A stretch of DNA of 6,689 bases from an uncultured Planctomycetaceae bacterium (GCA_903823545.1 CAIJTL010001545.1:1-6689), one strand, 5' to 3'; shown: positions 1-6,371, numbered from the stretch's first letter. The notes: a model not told the origin generated them from the sequence alone. A program made the numbers and translations.

Positions 1-694
1 GACCGTCGGTTGGATGCTCGCGTTGACTCATCATGTTCGTGTGAAGGACACGCTCGTTCGCGAAGGACGCTGGGATGATCGCAGTCGTTACATGGGGAGC
101 GAACTCCGCGATCGCACGCTGGGGATTGTCGGCTTCGGCGGGATCGGTCGAGCGGTTTTGAAGATGTTGTCCGGATTTGGCATGAACGCGCCGCTGGTCT
201 TTGACCCGTTTGTCCCAGCGTCGGTCATCGCGGAATCCGGCGCGAAGGCGGTCTCGCTCGACGAATTGCTGGCACAGTCTGACTTCGTCTCGCTTCACTG
301 TCCGCTCAATGATCAAACTCGAAACTTAATCGGTGAGCGTGAATTGTCGTTGATGAGGCCGACCGCGTATTTGCTCAATACAGCTCGCGGCGGCATCGTC
401 GAAGAGGATGCTTTGTTTGCGACGTTATCGCAGCGACGAATCGCCGGAGCGGCACTCGATTGCTTCGTCGGCGAACCGATCACAAGTCCGCCCCGCTGGG
501 GACAGCTCGATAACATTCTCTTAGCTCCGCATTCGATCGCTTGGACTGATGAACTTTTTCGAGACATTGGCAGGTCCGCGTGCCAAGGGATGATCGAAAT
601 GGCCGAAGGCCGTCGACCTCGCGGAGTGATCAACCCGGAAGTTTTTGAACGAGCGGGCTTCCAAGCGAAGTGGGAGCGGTTGAGAGTGAAGTAG
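1..694 (+). CDS. D-isomer-specific 2-hydroxyacid dehydrogenase, 5'-truncated by window edge
   Basis: This is an NAD-dependent 2-hydroxyacid dehydrogenase of the phosphoglycerate dehydrogenase type, a cytoplasmic oxidoreductase family that interconverts 2-hydroxy and 2-keto acids. The frame is open to the window edge (first whole codon at 2, reading TVGWMLALTHHV). That stretch matches the helix before the nucleotide-binding domain, so the true start and most of the substrate-binding domain lie upstream; the ATG at 14 is internal. Counting that Met as 1, the Rossmann motif is GFGGIG (40-45), with an acidic residue at the end of strand 2 (D64, in VFDPF), which suggests NAD rather than NADP. The catalytic triad is complete: R125 in NTARGG, E154 in VGEP and H173 in APHS. 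Family members are usually about 310-330 residues, so roughly a quarter to a third is missing. A gene 62 bases downstream on the same strand may be co-transcribed. The substrate is not readable; calling it serA would over-reach. Confidence 0.93.
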   Translation, partial: TVGWMLALTHHVRVKDTLVREGRWDDRSRYMGSELRDRTLGIVGFGGIGRAVLKMLSGFGMNAPLVFDPFVPASVIAESGAKAVSLDELLAQSDFVSLHCPLNDQTRNLIGERELSLMRPTAYLLNTARGGIVEEDALFATLSQRRIAGAALDCFVGEPITSPPRWGQLDNILLAPHSIAWTDELFRDIGRSACQGMIEMAEGRRPRGVINPEVFERAGFQAKWERLRVK

Positions 695-710
695 ACGAAC
701 TCGCGTTGGT

Positions 711-738
711 GTCCGGGGGCTGACGCTACCCGGCTCGC
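711..738. repeat. Small intergenic hairpin, GGCTGACGC type
   Basis: An inverted repeat CCGGG (713-717) / CCCGG (729-733) encloses GGGCTGACGCTA between the dehydrogenase and the hydrolase genes. Inside it a GC/GC pair (719-720 with 725-726) can close a TGAC tetraloop. There is no T-tract after it, so it is not a classical terminator. From memory, short hairpins with a GGCTGACGC core recur between genes in planctomycete genomes, but I could not check this. It could be a dispersed repeat or an mRNA-stability or attenuation element within the two-gene transcript. Confidence 0.4.
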
Positions 739-756
739 CAAATCTCTGGGGGCAAC

Positions 757-1644
757 ATGACTCTACAACTCATTCCTCTGCCGCATCAATCGCTCGCGGC
801 AATCACCGCGAACGAGCAGTTGCGAACAACTCCAGTCGTCTTCATTCATGGGATCACCACCAGCATTGATCTCTGGGAGCCGATATTGCCGGCGTCGATT
901 CGTGATGGGCGGCGTTGGATATCGCTCAGTCTACCAGGACATCATCCGTCACAACTCGATCGGCGACACATCAACCTAGGCGCTTCGATTACCGCGAAGA
1001 CTTGGGCTGACTGGTACGAGCAAGCGTTGTCGCAATTAGTCGGCGATGAGCCGGTCGATGTTGTTGGTTGGTCAACCGGTGGGTTTACTGGGCTGACGTT
1101 GGCTGCGCATTACCCACAGCGCGTTCGCAGCTTGATGAGCATTTCCGGTTTCACGAGCGGACGTTGGCTCGGGTGGTTAGGTTTGTTTCAGCGACTCAGC
1201 ATGAGTTCGCTCACGCGATGGGCGATTGAAAACGGTATTCGATCAGTGAGCCGACACCGTTGGTTGTTTGACCGACTGATGGCGACAGCGATCGGCGATC
1301 ATGTGGCGTTTCGAAATTCGGCGCTGCGCGAGCCGGTCATGCTCGATTGTTTCCGCGCGTATGCGAATCACGATCCACGTGTCATGACTGAGCTGTTTCG
1401 CATCATCTCGCGGTTGGATGCCACCGACTCACTCAGCCAGATTCGCTGCCCAACGCTCATCTGTGGCGGCGAGTCAGACCCGTATATTCCGGTGTCGCAA
1501 ACTCGACGCATCGCTGAGCACGTTCCGAACTCTGAACTGGTTCTGTGGCCCAAAGCGGGACATATCTTCTTCGCAGAGCGGACACGCGAGTTTCACGAGT
1601 TGCTGGTGAACTGGCTCGAACGCCGCGCTTTGTTGGCTGAATAA
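757..1644 (+). CDS. Alpha/beta-hydrolase fold protein (esterase/lactonase-like)
   Basis: This 295-residue protein has the full catalytic set of a serine alpha/beta hydrolase and is probably cytoplasmic, as no signal peptide or membrane segment is seen. The oxyanion-hole strand is VVFIHG (27-32). The nucleophile elbow is GWSTGG with S106. The acid is D241 in GGESDPYIPV and the base is H269 in KAGHIFFAE. Residues about 132-220 form a helical, Trp/Arg-rich cap between nucleophile and acid. The length is normal for the family. ATG 757 is supported by GGGGG at 748-752, a weak ribosome-binding site, and by the oxyanion motif falling about 30 residues in. The family covers esterases, C-C hydrolases, enol-lactonases and haloperoxidase-like enzymes; the sequence does not choose among them. 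The 62-base spacing from the upstream dehydrogenase suggests, but does not prove, a shared transcript. It ends convergent with the large minus-strand gene. Confidence 0.93.
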   Translation: MTLQLIPLPHQSLAAITANEQLRTTPVVFIHGITTSIDLWEPILPASIRDGRRWISLSLPGHHPSQLDRRHINLGASITAKTWADWYEQALSQLVGDEPVDVVGWSTGGFTGLTLAAHYPQRVRSLMSISGFTSGRWLGWLGLFQRLSMSSLTRWAIENGIRSVSRHRWLFDRLMATAIGDHVAFRNSALREPVMLDCFRAYANHDPRVMTELFRIISRLDATDSLSQIRCPTLICGGESDPYIPVSQTRRIAEHVPNSELVLWPKAGHIFFAERTREFHELLVNWLERRALLAE

Positions 1645-1648
1645 TTCC

Positions 1649-1683
1649 GTTGTGGCCGGACACAACCGTAGTTAACGCGTTTT
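1649..1683 (+). terminator. Possible weak terminator of the hydrolase transcript
   Basis: Five bases after the hydrolase stop, GTTGTG (1649-1654) and CACAAC (1661-1666) form a 6-bp stem with a 6-base loop. A short T run (1680-1683) follows only after 13 bases, so this is a poor intrinsic terminator. It may be a 3' stabilising hairpin, or chance. Confidence 0.3.
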
Positions 1684-1694
1684 ATTCTGCGGCC

Positions 1695-1768
1695 AAAAAA
1701 ACAAAATCACGATTGCTGTAGGAAGAAGAAATCGGGTCCGGACCCTCCCTCCTTCAACAATCGTGATT
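1695..1768 (-). terminator. Intrinsic terminator of the large RTX/metalloprotease gene
   Basis: Two 19-base arms (1705-1723 and 1750-1768) pair at 17 of 19 positions, with 11 perfect base pairs at the outer end (AATCACGATTG / CAATCGTGATT). Between them sits a perfect 12-base palindrome, GGGTCCGGACCC (1734-1745), which can form its own GC-rich hairpin. Read on the minus strand, the stem runs straight into TTTTGTTTTTTT (complement of 1695-1706), giving the hairpin plus U-tract of a Rho-independent terminator, starting 23 bases after the stop codon of the large gene. On the plus strand no T-tract follows, so termination is expected mainly for the minus-strand transcript, although the stem could also slow plus-strand readthrough. 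Confidence 0.8.
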
Positions 1769-1790
1769 CGTTGTAGCCGCTCGCCTGTTT

Positions 1791-4700
1791 TCAAATCAGC
1801 TTGGCGAGAATCGTTGGGCTGAGTTGGAACGCCTCTTTGATCTCTTCAGCGGCTCCCGTCACGGTGTCAGTTCCTTGATTGCCAGCGACGGTATCAGCAC
1901 CACCTTGGCCATCGACATTGTCGTTGCCGTTTTCGCCGAGGAGCGTATCGCGACCAGCGGCACCTCGCAGCGTGTCGTTGCCGTCGCCGCCGAGCAGGAT
2001 GTCGTCGCCATCATTGCCCAGGACGAGATCGTTGCCGTCACCGCCGGTGATCAAGTCGTTGCCGCTGTCGCCGTAGATCGTGTCGTTGCCGTCATCGCCG
2101 AGGATCGTATCGTCACCGAGTCCGCCGTTGATGAAGTCGTTGCCATGACCGCCGTCGATACGATCGAGACCTTCCTGGCCGTCGAGCGTGTCGTTATCGG
2201 TGCCGCCATCGAGCGTGTCGTTACCAGCTCCGCCGAGCAGGCTATCGTTGTCCGACCCGCCATCGAGGCTGTCGTTGCCGTCCATGCCATTGAGTGCGTC
2301 GTCACCGTTCAGCCCGATGAGCGTGTCGTTACCAGAGCCGCCCGTAATGAAGTCGTTCAACAGACCGCCGGTGAGGCTGTCGTTGCCATCGCCACCATCA
2401 ATTGTTGCGATCCCCGCCCCGCCGCCGATCACATCGTTACCGGCACCACCTGACATCGAGTCATCACCCGCTCCACCATTGATCGTGTCATCGCCGCCGT
2501 TGCCCAGGATCGTGTCGTTGCCGTCACCACCGAATAGCGATTCTCCGCCAGCGGAGCCGACGAGCGAGTCATTCCCGGCCGCACCAAGCAACAACAGACG
2601 AATCTCGCTGATCCCGGCACTCGCGTCCGCAATGATGCGGTCGTTGCCGTTGCCGCCATCGAGTTGCAGCTCAGTCGGAGCCACGCCAGTCAGGTCGTGC
2701 AACTCGAGTCGATCGTTCCCACCAAGTCCCAAGACCTGGATCCGTTCGACATCGCCGTCAATCGTTTGCTGCGACGTGCCGGACGTCACCGTTAGCTTAC
2801 TCGCCGCGCTCTGACCAACTTCGATGATGTCTTGTTTCGTCGTACCGCGGACTTCGACGGTGTCCGAGCCTTCGTTGCCGCTGATCAGATCAATGCCGTC
2901 GGAGATTGTGGCGATGAACAAGTCATTGCCCGCGTTCCCGAAGAGCGTGTCTTTGCCACCGCTACCGCGAAGTGTGTCGTTGCCAGCACCGCCATTGATC
3001 GAGTCATTGCCTGTTCCGCCAAAAACGTTGTCGCGGCCATCGCCACCGTCGATCGTGTCGTTGCCGGCACCACCGTTGATGAGATCGTTCCCTTCGCGAC
3101 CGATCAGCACGTCATCGCCATCGCCACCGATCAGCGTATCACCGCCGAACAAGTTCGCTCCGGGAGCACCGAGCAAATCAAACGCGAAGTTATCAATCGA
3201 GAAGCGGTCGCCGTCGGCAATCAACGCACCAATCGTGAAGTCGAGAACCACTCGGCTGACCCCAGTCGTCCCGGTGTAGGCGAACGAGCCTTCTGCCGTT
3301 CCTTTAAGCGAACTGAGCACGACAGTCGAAGTCGAGATGACATTCAGGCTCGCGTCATACAGCGTGACTTGCACGCCATTCACCACGAGGCTGTCTGCGT
3401 TCCGAGCGACCGAGAACGAAACGTTCTTCGCCGGTGATGCGAAATCGACGCTCAAGACACCGGCTGTCCCACCTTCCAGAACGGGACTCAGCAGACCGAC
3501 CGTGGTATTCGCAGTCGGCCCATTGACCGAGCCGAACGTCGCGTCTGTCGAATCGAGGCCATCCACTTTGTAGTCGAAGAGTGCGCCTTTCACCGCGACA
3601 CCGTCAGCCGGTCGCGATGACAGTTCACTGAAGTTGATCGTGGCGAGCGTCGGCGAAACCGGAGTCGTCGGAGTTGTACTGATCGGTGTCGTCGTCGGTG
3701 CGACAACGGTGGGAGCCAACGGCTTGATGAATTGTCGAGTCGTATTCGGTAACAACCAACGTCCCGGTTGCACGGTGGAAGCGATCGCCGCTCCGCTGGC
3801 ACCGACTGTGCTCCCCACCGGCGGCGGTGTGTATTGATCCGCTTGAGTGAGATCGACCTGATAGCCCAAGTCCGCCATCGACGCGATCGTCACGCGGCTC
3901 AACGGATTGCCGGTCGTGTTGAGCGAGCTGCTCATCAACTCGTTGCCAAACTTCGATTCGCGCCAATGCACATTGGCTGAACCAGGACCACCCACGTTCT
4001 CAACGGGAACGTTGGGTTCGGAGGTGTGAAACAGCTTGTCGTATTCGGTCGTGGCTTGAGACCCGAGGAAGCGAGGGTTCGTGGTATTCGGAGCGACCAA
4101 CAGCCCTCGCTGAATCCAGATAGTGCCGAAACCTAACGCGTGTCCCAACTCATGCAGAATCGCGTCTTCCAACAGCCCGTCGGCTTCCAGTTGAACGAGG
4201 TCCGCCGAATCAATGTCGATCGTCGCGAGTGCGGGGAGCAACAAGGAATCTTGTCGTTGCACGTTGATCACGGTCTGACCCAGCGTGCCACCCAAACCGT
4301 CGATCGGATGCACGTTGAAACGCACGACTAAGTCGTCAATCGTCCCTTGCCCGGGCACGACAACGTCGGGCAGATCACCCTTGATGATCGACTCCCACTT
4401 CGCTTCGGCGTTGTCGAACGCGACACGTTGGCTCGTCGTCACCGAGGCGGGCAAATTCATAACGATGTCAAACTGACCCGGATCAGTGAGCGGCACGCCC
4501 ACGTTGCCGATGTCATCGCCACCAAACGCGGAGACCGCGAACGGCAGAGTCATCGTTTTCTGCAATTGGCCACTACGGCTGAAGACGTCCAGCGACGTCA
4601 GCGTGCCGAACGGCGAAGCGGCCACGACCTGACTGCCACCGAGGAAGATCAAATCGCCCACCACGCCGACACCCGCGTAAGTCCCTGCTGAAACGGTCGT

Positions 4701-6371
4701 GGGAGTAAAGCTGTTTGTGATCAGACCCGTCAGCGGGTTGATCTCCACAACAGTCCGTCCGCCAGCCACCGTCGCCACCAAGCGATCCGGATCGAGTATC
4801 CCCGCCAAGCCGCCGAGCAAGTTCGTTCCACCATTCACGCCGTTGACGTCAATCACGTTGACCACGCCTTGGCTGACCGGATCAAACTGCAGAATGTCGT
4901 CATTGAATGAATCCTGGATGTAGATCATCCCGCCCAATGCGGCGAGTCCGTCGTAACGTTGATTGCTCGGTCGCGGAATTTCCGTCGCATGGAGCACAAC
5001 GCCGGTGTTCGGATTTAACTCGAACAACAAGTTTGTCCCGAAGCCGTTGAGGAAGAACAGGCTCTTGCCGTCGAACGCCAATGCATCAGCGCTCGCATTA
5101 ATCGGTTCCGGTGCAGCAAAGCGATTAATCACAGCGCCCGTGGCGGGATTGAGTTCGACGATCGCGTCGCGACCATCGTCAGCGATCGCAAACAGCCGAG
5201 CGGTCAGCGGTGCCTCTGGAAGCGGATCGACCGGCGCATCACCAGCATCCACGAAGTCATTCCCCGTGCCGCCATCGATCAAGTCAAAACCATCTCCGCC
5301 ATACAGCGTGTCGTTGCCAGACTGCCCCTTCAGTTGATCGTCACCTGCGTTCCCTTCCACAAAGTCTCGACCCGATCCACCCAATAGAGTGTCATCGCCA
5401 TCGTTCCCCTGCATCGAATCATGGCCGTTCCCACCGATTAGTAAGTCATCACCAACGCTGCCAACGATCGAATCACCGTCTGCACCGCCATCAAGCGTGT
5501 CGTTGTCGGTCCCACCTTCGAGTGTGTCTGTGCCGTCATTCCCCAAGATTGAGTCGCTCCCAGCACCGCCGGTCAACGAGTCCTCGCCAGCACCGCCGAA
5601 GATCACGTCATTCCCCGCGCCACCGTCGATCGTGTCGAGACCCATCATGCCGTTGAGCGTGTCGTTGCCAAGTCCACCGATCAGCGAGTCTTCACCATCA
5701 CCGGAGATAACACTGTCGTTTCCCGCTCCGGCATCAACCGTGTCGTTCCCATCATGCGCGTCGATCGTGTCGTTGCCGAGTCCGCCGTCGATGCTGTCAT
5801 TGCCATCTTCACCGAGCAGGCTGTCGTTGCCACCAGCTCCGATGATCGTGTCATTGCCGTCGCCGCCGAGAACCGTCGAGTCACCATTCTGGCCTGTGAT
5901 GAGGTCTTCGCCGTGATTGCCGTTGAGCGTCTCGTCAATGTCGATACTGCCGAGGATTGTGTCCGCTCCATGACCGGCATCGACCTTGATCCCGGTCAAA
6001 TTCGGGTATGTCAAACTCCCGACCGCACTGAGGTCGATTGAGTTTTGCAGGTTGCCTCCCTGCACGACAATCGACGTGACCGCAGTCGTCGGCACGCTTT
6101 CGACAGTCGAAGCGACGATCCCGTTGATCAGGACTCGCACCGTCTGTGTCCCGTTCGTGTTCACGGAACTGACCTGAATGTTCTCGTTGGAATCCGAGAT
6201 CACGTTCAGTTCGTTGTTGATGAGCAACGCGGTGGCTGACAGCAACGACCGGCTTTCTAAGCTCTCTAGCTGTCCCGCCACTGGCCCTTGTGCCGCGCGA
6301 CGTCGCACCGGCTGCCCCTCACGAGTACTGATTCGAGACTTAACCGCATCCAACCAAGACAAAAATCGCAT
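1791..6371 (-). CDS. Giant secreted LEPR-xLL-type protein: RTX arrays, beta-propeller, leishmanolysin-like metalloprotease
   Basis: This large extracellular multidomain protein has about 1526 residues counted from the ATG at 6371. In order it carries: a basic leader with LESRSLLSA at 38-46; a beta-rich module (47-130); 27 RTX nonapeptides (133-376); five beta-propeller-like repeats (390-628); an M8-like zinc protease (633-843; H740, E741, H744, H802, M813); a Pro/Thr linker (844-910); a jelly-roll-like domain (911-1067); a short RTX block (1075-1174); a second beta module (1175-1263); 27 more RTX units (1264-1506); and a tail ending PTILAKLI. Known of the families: RTX repeats fold as calcium-bound beta rolls outside the cell, and LEPR-xLL proteins are planctomycete exported giants. 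I infer a surface or secreted peptidase. Start choice: ATG 6371 follows AAGGG at 7 bases and gives the usual short MRFLSWL-type N-terminus; ATG 6467 would add 32 unremarkable residues and cannot be excluded. An in-frame stop at 6480-6482 bounds the frame. It is likely monocistronic, with its own terminator. Confidence 0.93.
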   Translation of the reverse strand: MRFLSWLDAVKSRISTREGQPVRRRAAQGPVAGQLESLESRSLLSATALLINNELNVISDSNENIQVSSVNTNGTQTVRVLINGIVASTVESVPTTAVTSIVVQGGNLQNSIDLSAVGSLTYPNLTGIKVDAGHGADTILGSIDIDETLNGNHGEDLITGQNGDSTVLGGDGNDTIIGAGGNDSLLGEDGNDSIDGGLGNDTIDAHDGNDTVDAGAGNDSVISGDGEDSLIGGLGNDTLNGMMGLDTIDGGAGNDVIFGGAGEDSLTGGAGSDSILGNDGTDTLEGGTDNDTLDGGADGDSIVGSVGDDLLIGGNGHDSMQGNDGDDTLLGGSGRDFVEGNAGDDQLKGQSGNDTLYGGDGFDLIDGGTGNDFVDAGDAPVDPLPEAPLTARLFAIADDGRDAIVELNPATGAVINRFAAPEPINASADALAFDGKSLFFLNGFGTNLLFELNPNTGVVLHATEIPRPSNQRYDGLAALGGMIYIQDSFNDDILQFDPVSQGVVNVIDVNGVNGGTNLLGGLAGILDPDRLVATVAGGRTVVEINPLTGLITNSFTPTTVSAGTYAGVGVVGDLIFLGGSQVVAASPFGTLTSLDVFSRSGQLQKTMTLPFAVSAFGGDDIGNVGVPLTDPGQFDIVMNLPASVTTSQRVAFDNAEAKWESIIKGDLPDVVVPGQGTIDDLVVRFNVHPIDGLGGTLGQTVINVQRQDSLLLPALATIDIDSADLVQLEADGLLEDAILHELGHALGFGTIWIQRGLLVAPNTTNPRFLGSQATTEYDKLFHTSEPNVPVENVGGPGSANVHWRESKFGNELMSSSLNTTGNPLSRVTIASMADLGYQVDLTQADQYTPPPVGSTVGASGAAIASTVQPGRWLLPNTTRQFIKPLAPTVVAPTTTPISTTPTTPVSPTLATINFSELSSRPADGVAVKGALFDYKVDGLDSTDATFGSVNGPTANTTVGLLSPVLEGGTAGVLSVDFASPAKNVSFSVARNADSLVVNGVQVTLYDASLNVISTSTVVLSSLKGTAEGSFAYTGTTGVSRVVLDFTIGALIADGDRFSIDNFAFDLLGAPGANLFGGDTLIGGDGDDVLIGREGNDLINGGAGNDTIDGGDGRDNVFGGTGNDSINGGAGNDTLRGSGGKDTLFGNAGNDLFIATISDGIDLISGNEGSDTVEVRGTTKQDIIEVGQSAASKLTVTSGTSQQTIDGDVERIQVLGLGGNDRLELHDLTGVAPTELQLDGGNGNDRIIADASAGISEIRLLLLGAAGNDSLVGSAGGESLFGGDGNDTILGNGGDDTINGGAGDDSMSGGAGNDVIGGGAGIATIDGGDGNDSLTGGLLNDFITGGSGNDTLIGLNGDDALNGMDGNDSLDGGSDNDSLLGGAGNDTLDGGTDNDTLDGQEGLDRIDGGHGNDFINGGLGDDTILGDDGNDTIYGDSGNDLITGGDGNDLVLGNDGDDILLGGDGNDTLRGAAGRDTLLGENGNDNVDGQGGADTVAGNQGTDTVTGAAEEIKEAFQLSPTILAKLI
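1854..2582 (-). repeat. RTX calcium-binding array 2b, 27 units
   Basis: Residues 1264-1506 are 27 gap-free nonapeptides from AAGNDSLVG to NQGTDTVTG. One unit lacks the metal-binding Asp (GAGIATIDG). The unit GTDNDTLDG is identical to one in array 1. A 20-residue tail (1507-1526, ending LSPTILAKLI) closes the protein, comparable in position to the C-terminal secretion tails of type I-exported RTX proteins, though the N-terminal motif suggests another route. Confidence 0.92.
2583..2849 (-). other. Second beta-rich module between RTX arrays 2a and 2b
   Basis: Residues 1175-1263 (DIIEVGQ, KLTVTSGT, VERIQVLGLGGNDRLELHDL, ELQLDGGNGNDRIIA) interrupt the RTX repeats. Strand order and the ending 'I-x-V-x-G-x-G-G-N-D-x-L-E-L' parallel the lead-in module at 5982-6233, so both are likely copies of one module type that introduces a long RTX array. 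Confidence 0.5.
2850..3149 (-). repeat. RTX array 2a, about 11 units, two degenerate
   Basis: Residues 1075-1174 start with FGGDTLIG, continue through canonical units such as REGNDLING and GTGNDSING, and decay to TISDGIDLISG and NEGSDTVEV. The tail loses the Gly pairs, so calcium binding is likely lost in the last two units. Confidence 0.88.
3171..3641 (-). other. Jelly-roll-like beta domain of PEP-CTERM-protein type
   Basis: Residues 911-1067 run from TINFSELS to FSIDNFAFDLL. The pattern of a start in T-I-x-F, a central V-x-F-x-S-P-A-K-N-V-S-F-S-V strand pair, L-Y-D-A-S, and an end in D-R-F-S-I-D-N-F-A-F is typical of beta-sandwich domains found in exported PEP-CTERM proteins. No PEP-CTERM sorting tail is present anywhere in this protein. 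It is preceded by a Pro/Thr-rich linker (844-910). Its role is unknown; carbohydrate or surface binding is possible. Confidence 0.6.
3843..4475 (-). other. Leishmanolysin-like (M8-type) zinc metalloprotease domain
   Basis: Residues 633-843 contain HELGHALGF (codons 4140-4154 encode HELGH: zinc ligands H740 and H744, general base E741, turn Gly G747). The third ligand expected immediately downstream in serralysins and matrixins is absent (Thr at that place). Instead HWRESKFGNELM supplies a His 58 residues later (H802, codon 3966-3968) and a Met-turn residue M813 exactly 11 after it, the same His-Met spacing I recall for leishmanolysin (H334/M345). Upstream, FDIVMNLP, AEAKWESII and IDGLGGTLGQ match the pro/N-terminal part of bacterial members, and SRVTIASMADLGYQVD follows at the C-terminal end. 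All catalytic residues are present, so the enzyme is probably active and calcium-associated. Confidence 0.85.
4488..5204 (-). other. Beta-propeller-like domain, five visible repeats
   Basis: Residues 390-628 hold about five repeats, near 392-420, 429-466, 475-509, 521-558 and 566-611. Three share a strand-turn-strand core like V-x-E-L-N-P-x-T-G-x-V: VELNPATGAV, FELNPNTGVV and VEINPLTGLI; a fourth is QFDPVSQGVV. This is the signature of NHL/YVTN/PQQ-like propeller blades. Four to eight blades are usual, so the count may be low if edge blades have diverged. A role in substrate or partner binding beside the protease is an inference. Confidence 0.7.
5244..5975 (-). repeat. RTX (GGxGxDxUx) calcium-binding array 1, 27 units
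   Basis: Residues 133-376 are 27 consecutive repeats, all 9 residues long except the second (10), of the type G-x-G-N-D-T-L-x-G; examples are GDGNDTIIG and GAGNDVIFG. In DNA this is a 27-base-period tandem repeat. Each turn pair binds calcium through the Asp residues in known RTX beta rolls. No non-RTX insertion breaks the array. Confidence 0.92.
5982..6233 (-). other. Beta-rich lead-in module before RTX array 1
   Basis: Residues 47-130 lie between the sorting motif and the first RTX unit. Alternating hydrophobic strands (ALLINNELNVI, TVRVLING, VTSIVVQGG, NSIDLSAV) end in the pattern 'I-V-x-G-G ... N-S-I-D-L'. This resembles the module at 2583-2849 in the same protein. It is probably a degenerate beta-roll or beta-solenoid cap. 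Confidence 0.5.
6234..6260 (-). other. LEPR-xLL-like N-terminal sorting motif (variant LESR-SLLSA)
   Basis: Residues 38-46 of the large protein read LESRSLLSA, preceded by an Arg-rich stretch (VRRRAAQ) and a second LES. In planctomycete giant proteins a short basic leader ending in LE-P-R-x-LL marks the N-terminus and is thought to take part in export. Here Ser replaces Pro. There is no conventional hydrophobic signal peptide. Confidence 0.75.

Noticed and set aside
313..741. Minus-strand frame of 142 codons opposite the dehydrogenase.
   Set aside because: It lies almost wholly antisense to a frame with clear catalytic motifs, and its product matches nothing recognisable.
1824..2453. Long plus-strand open frame (209 codons) with a Val/Ala/Glu-rich repetitive product.
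   Set aside because: It is the antisense of RTX array 2b; the 27-base repeat keeps the opposite frame free of stops. The product has no domain and no ribosome-binding site.
1854..2582. Regular 27-base repeats considered as a CRISPR array or a satellite.
   Set aside because: The repeats are contiguous without spacers and translate as canonical RTX nonapeptides in one long frame.
2188..2814. Plus-strand frame giving a Ser/Pro-rich product (208 codons), and similar ones at 2824-3279 and 5389-5916.
   Set aside because: The SLPxPPS-type repeats are the reverse complement of RTX nonapeptides in another frame, so they are shadows.
3843..4475. Serralysin (M10B) identity, suggested by RTX repeats plus HELGH.
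   Set aside because: The third His of HExxHxxGxxH is absent, and the distant His/Met-turn pair fits the leishmanolysin pattern instead.
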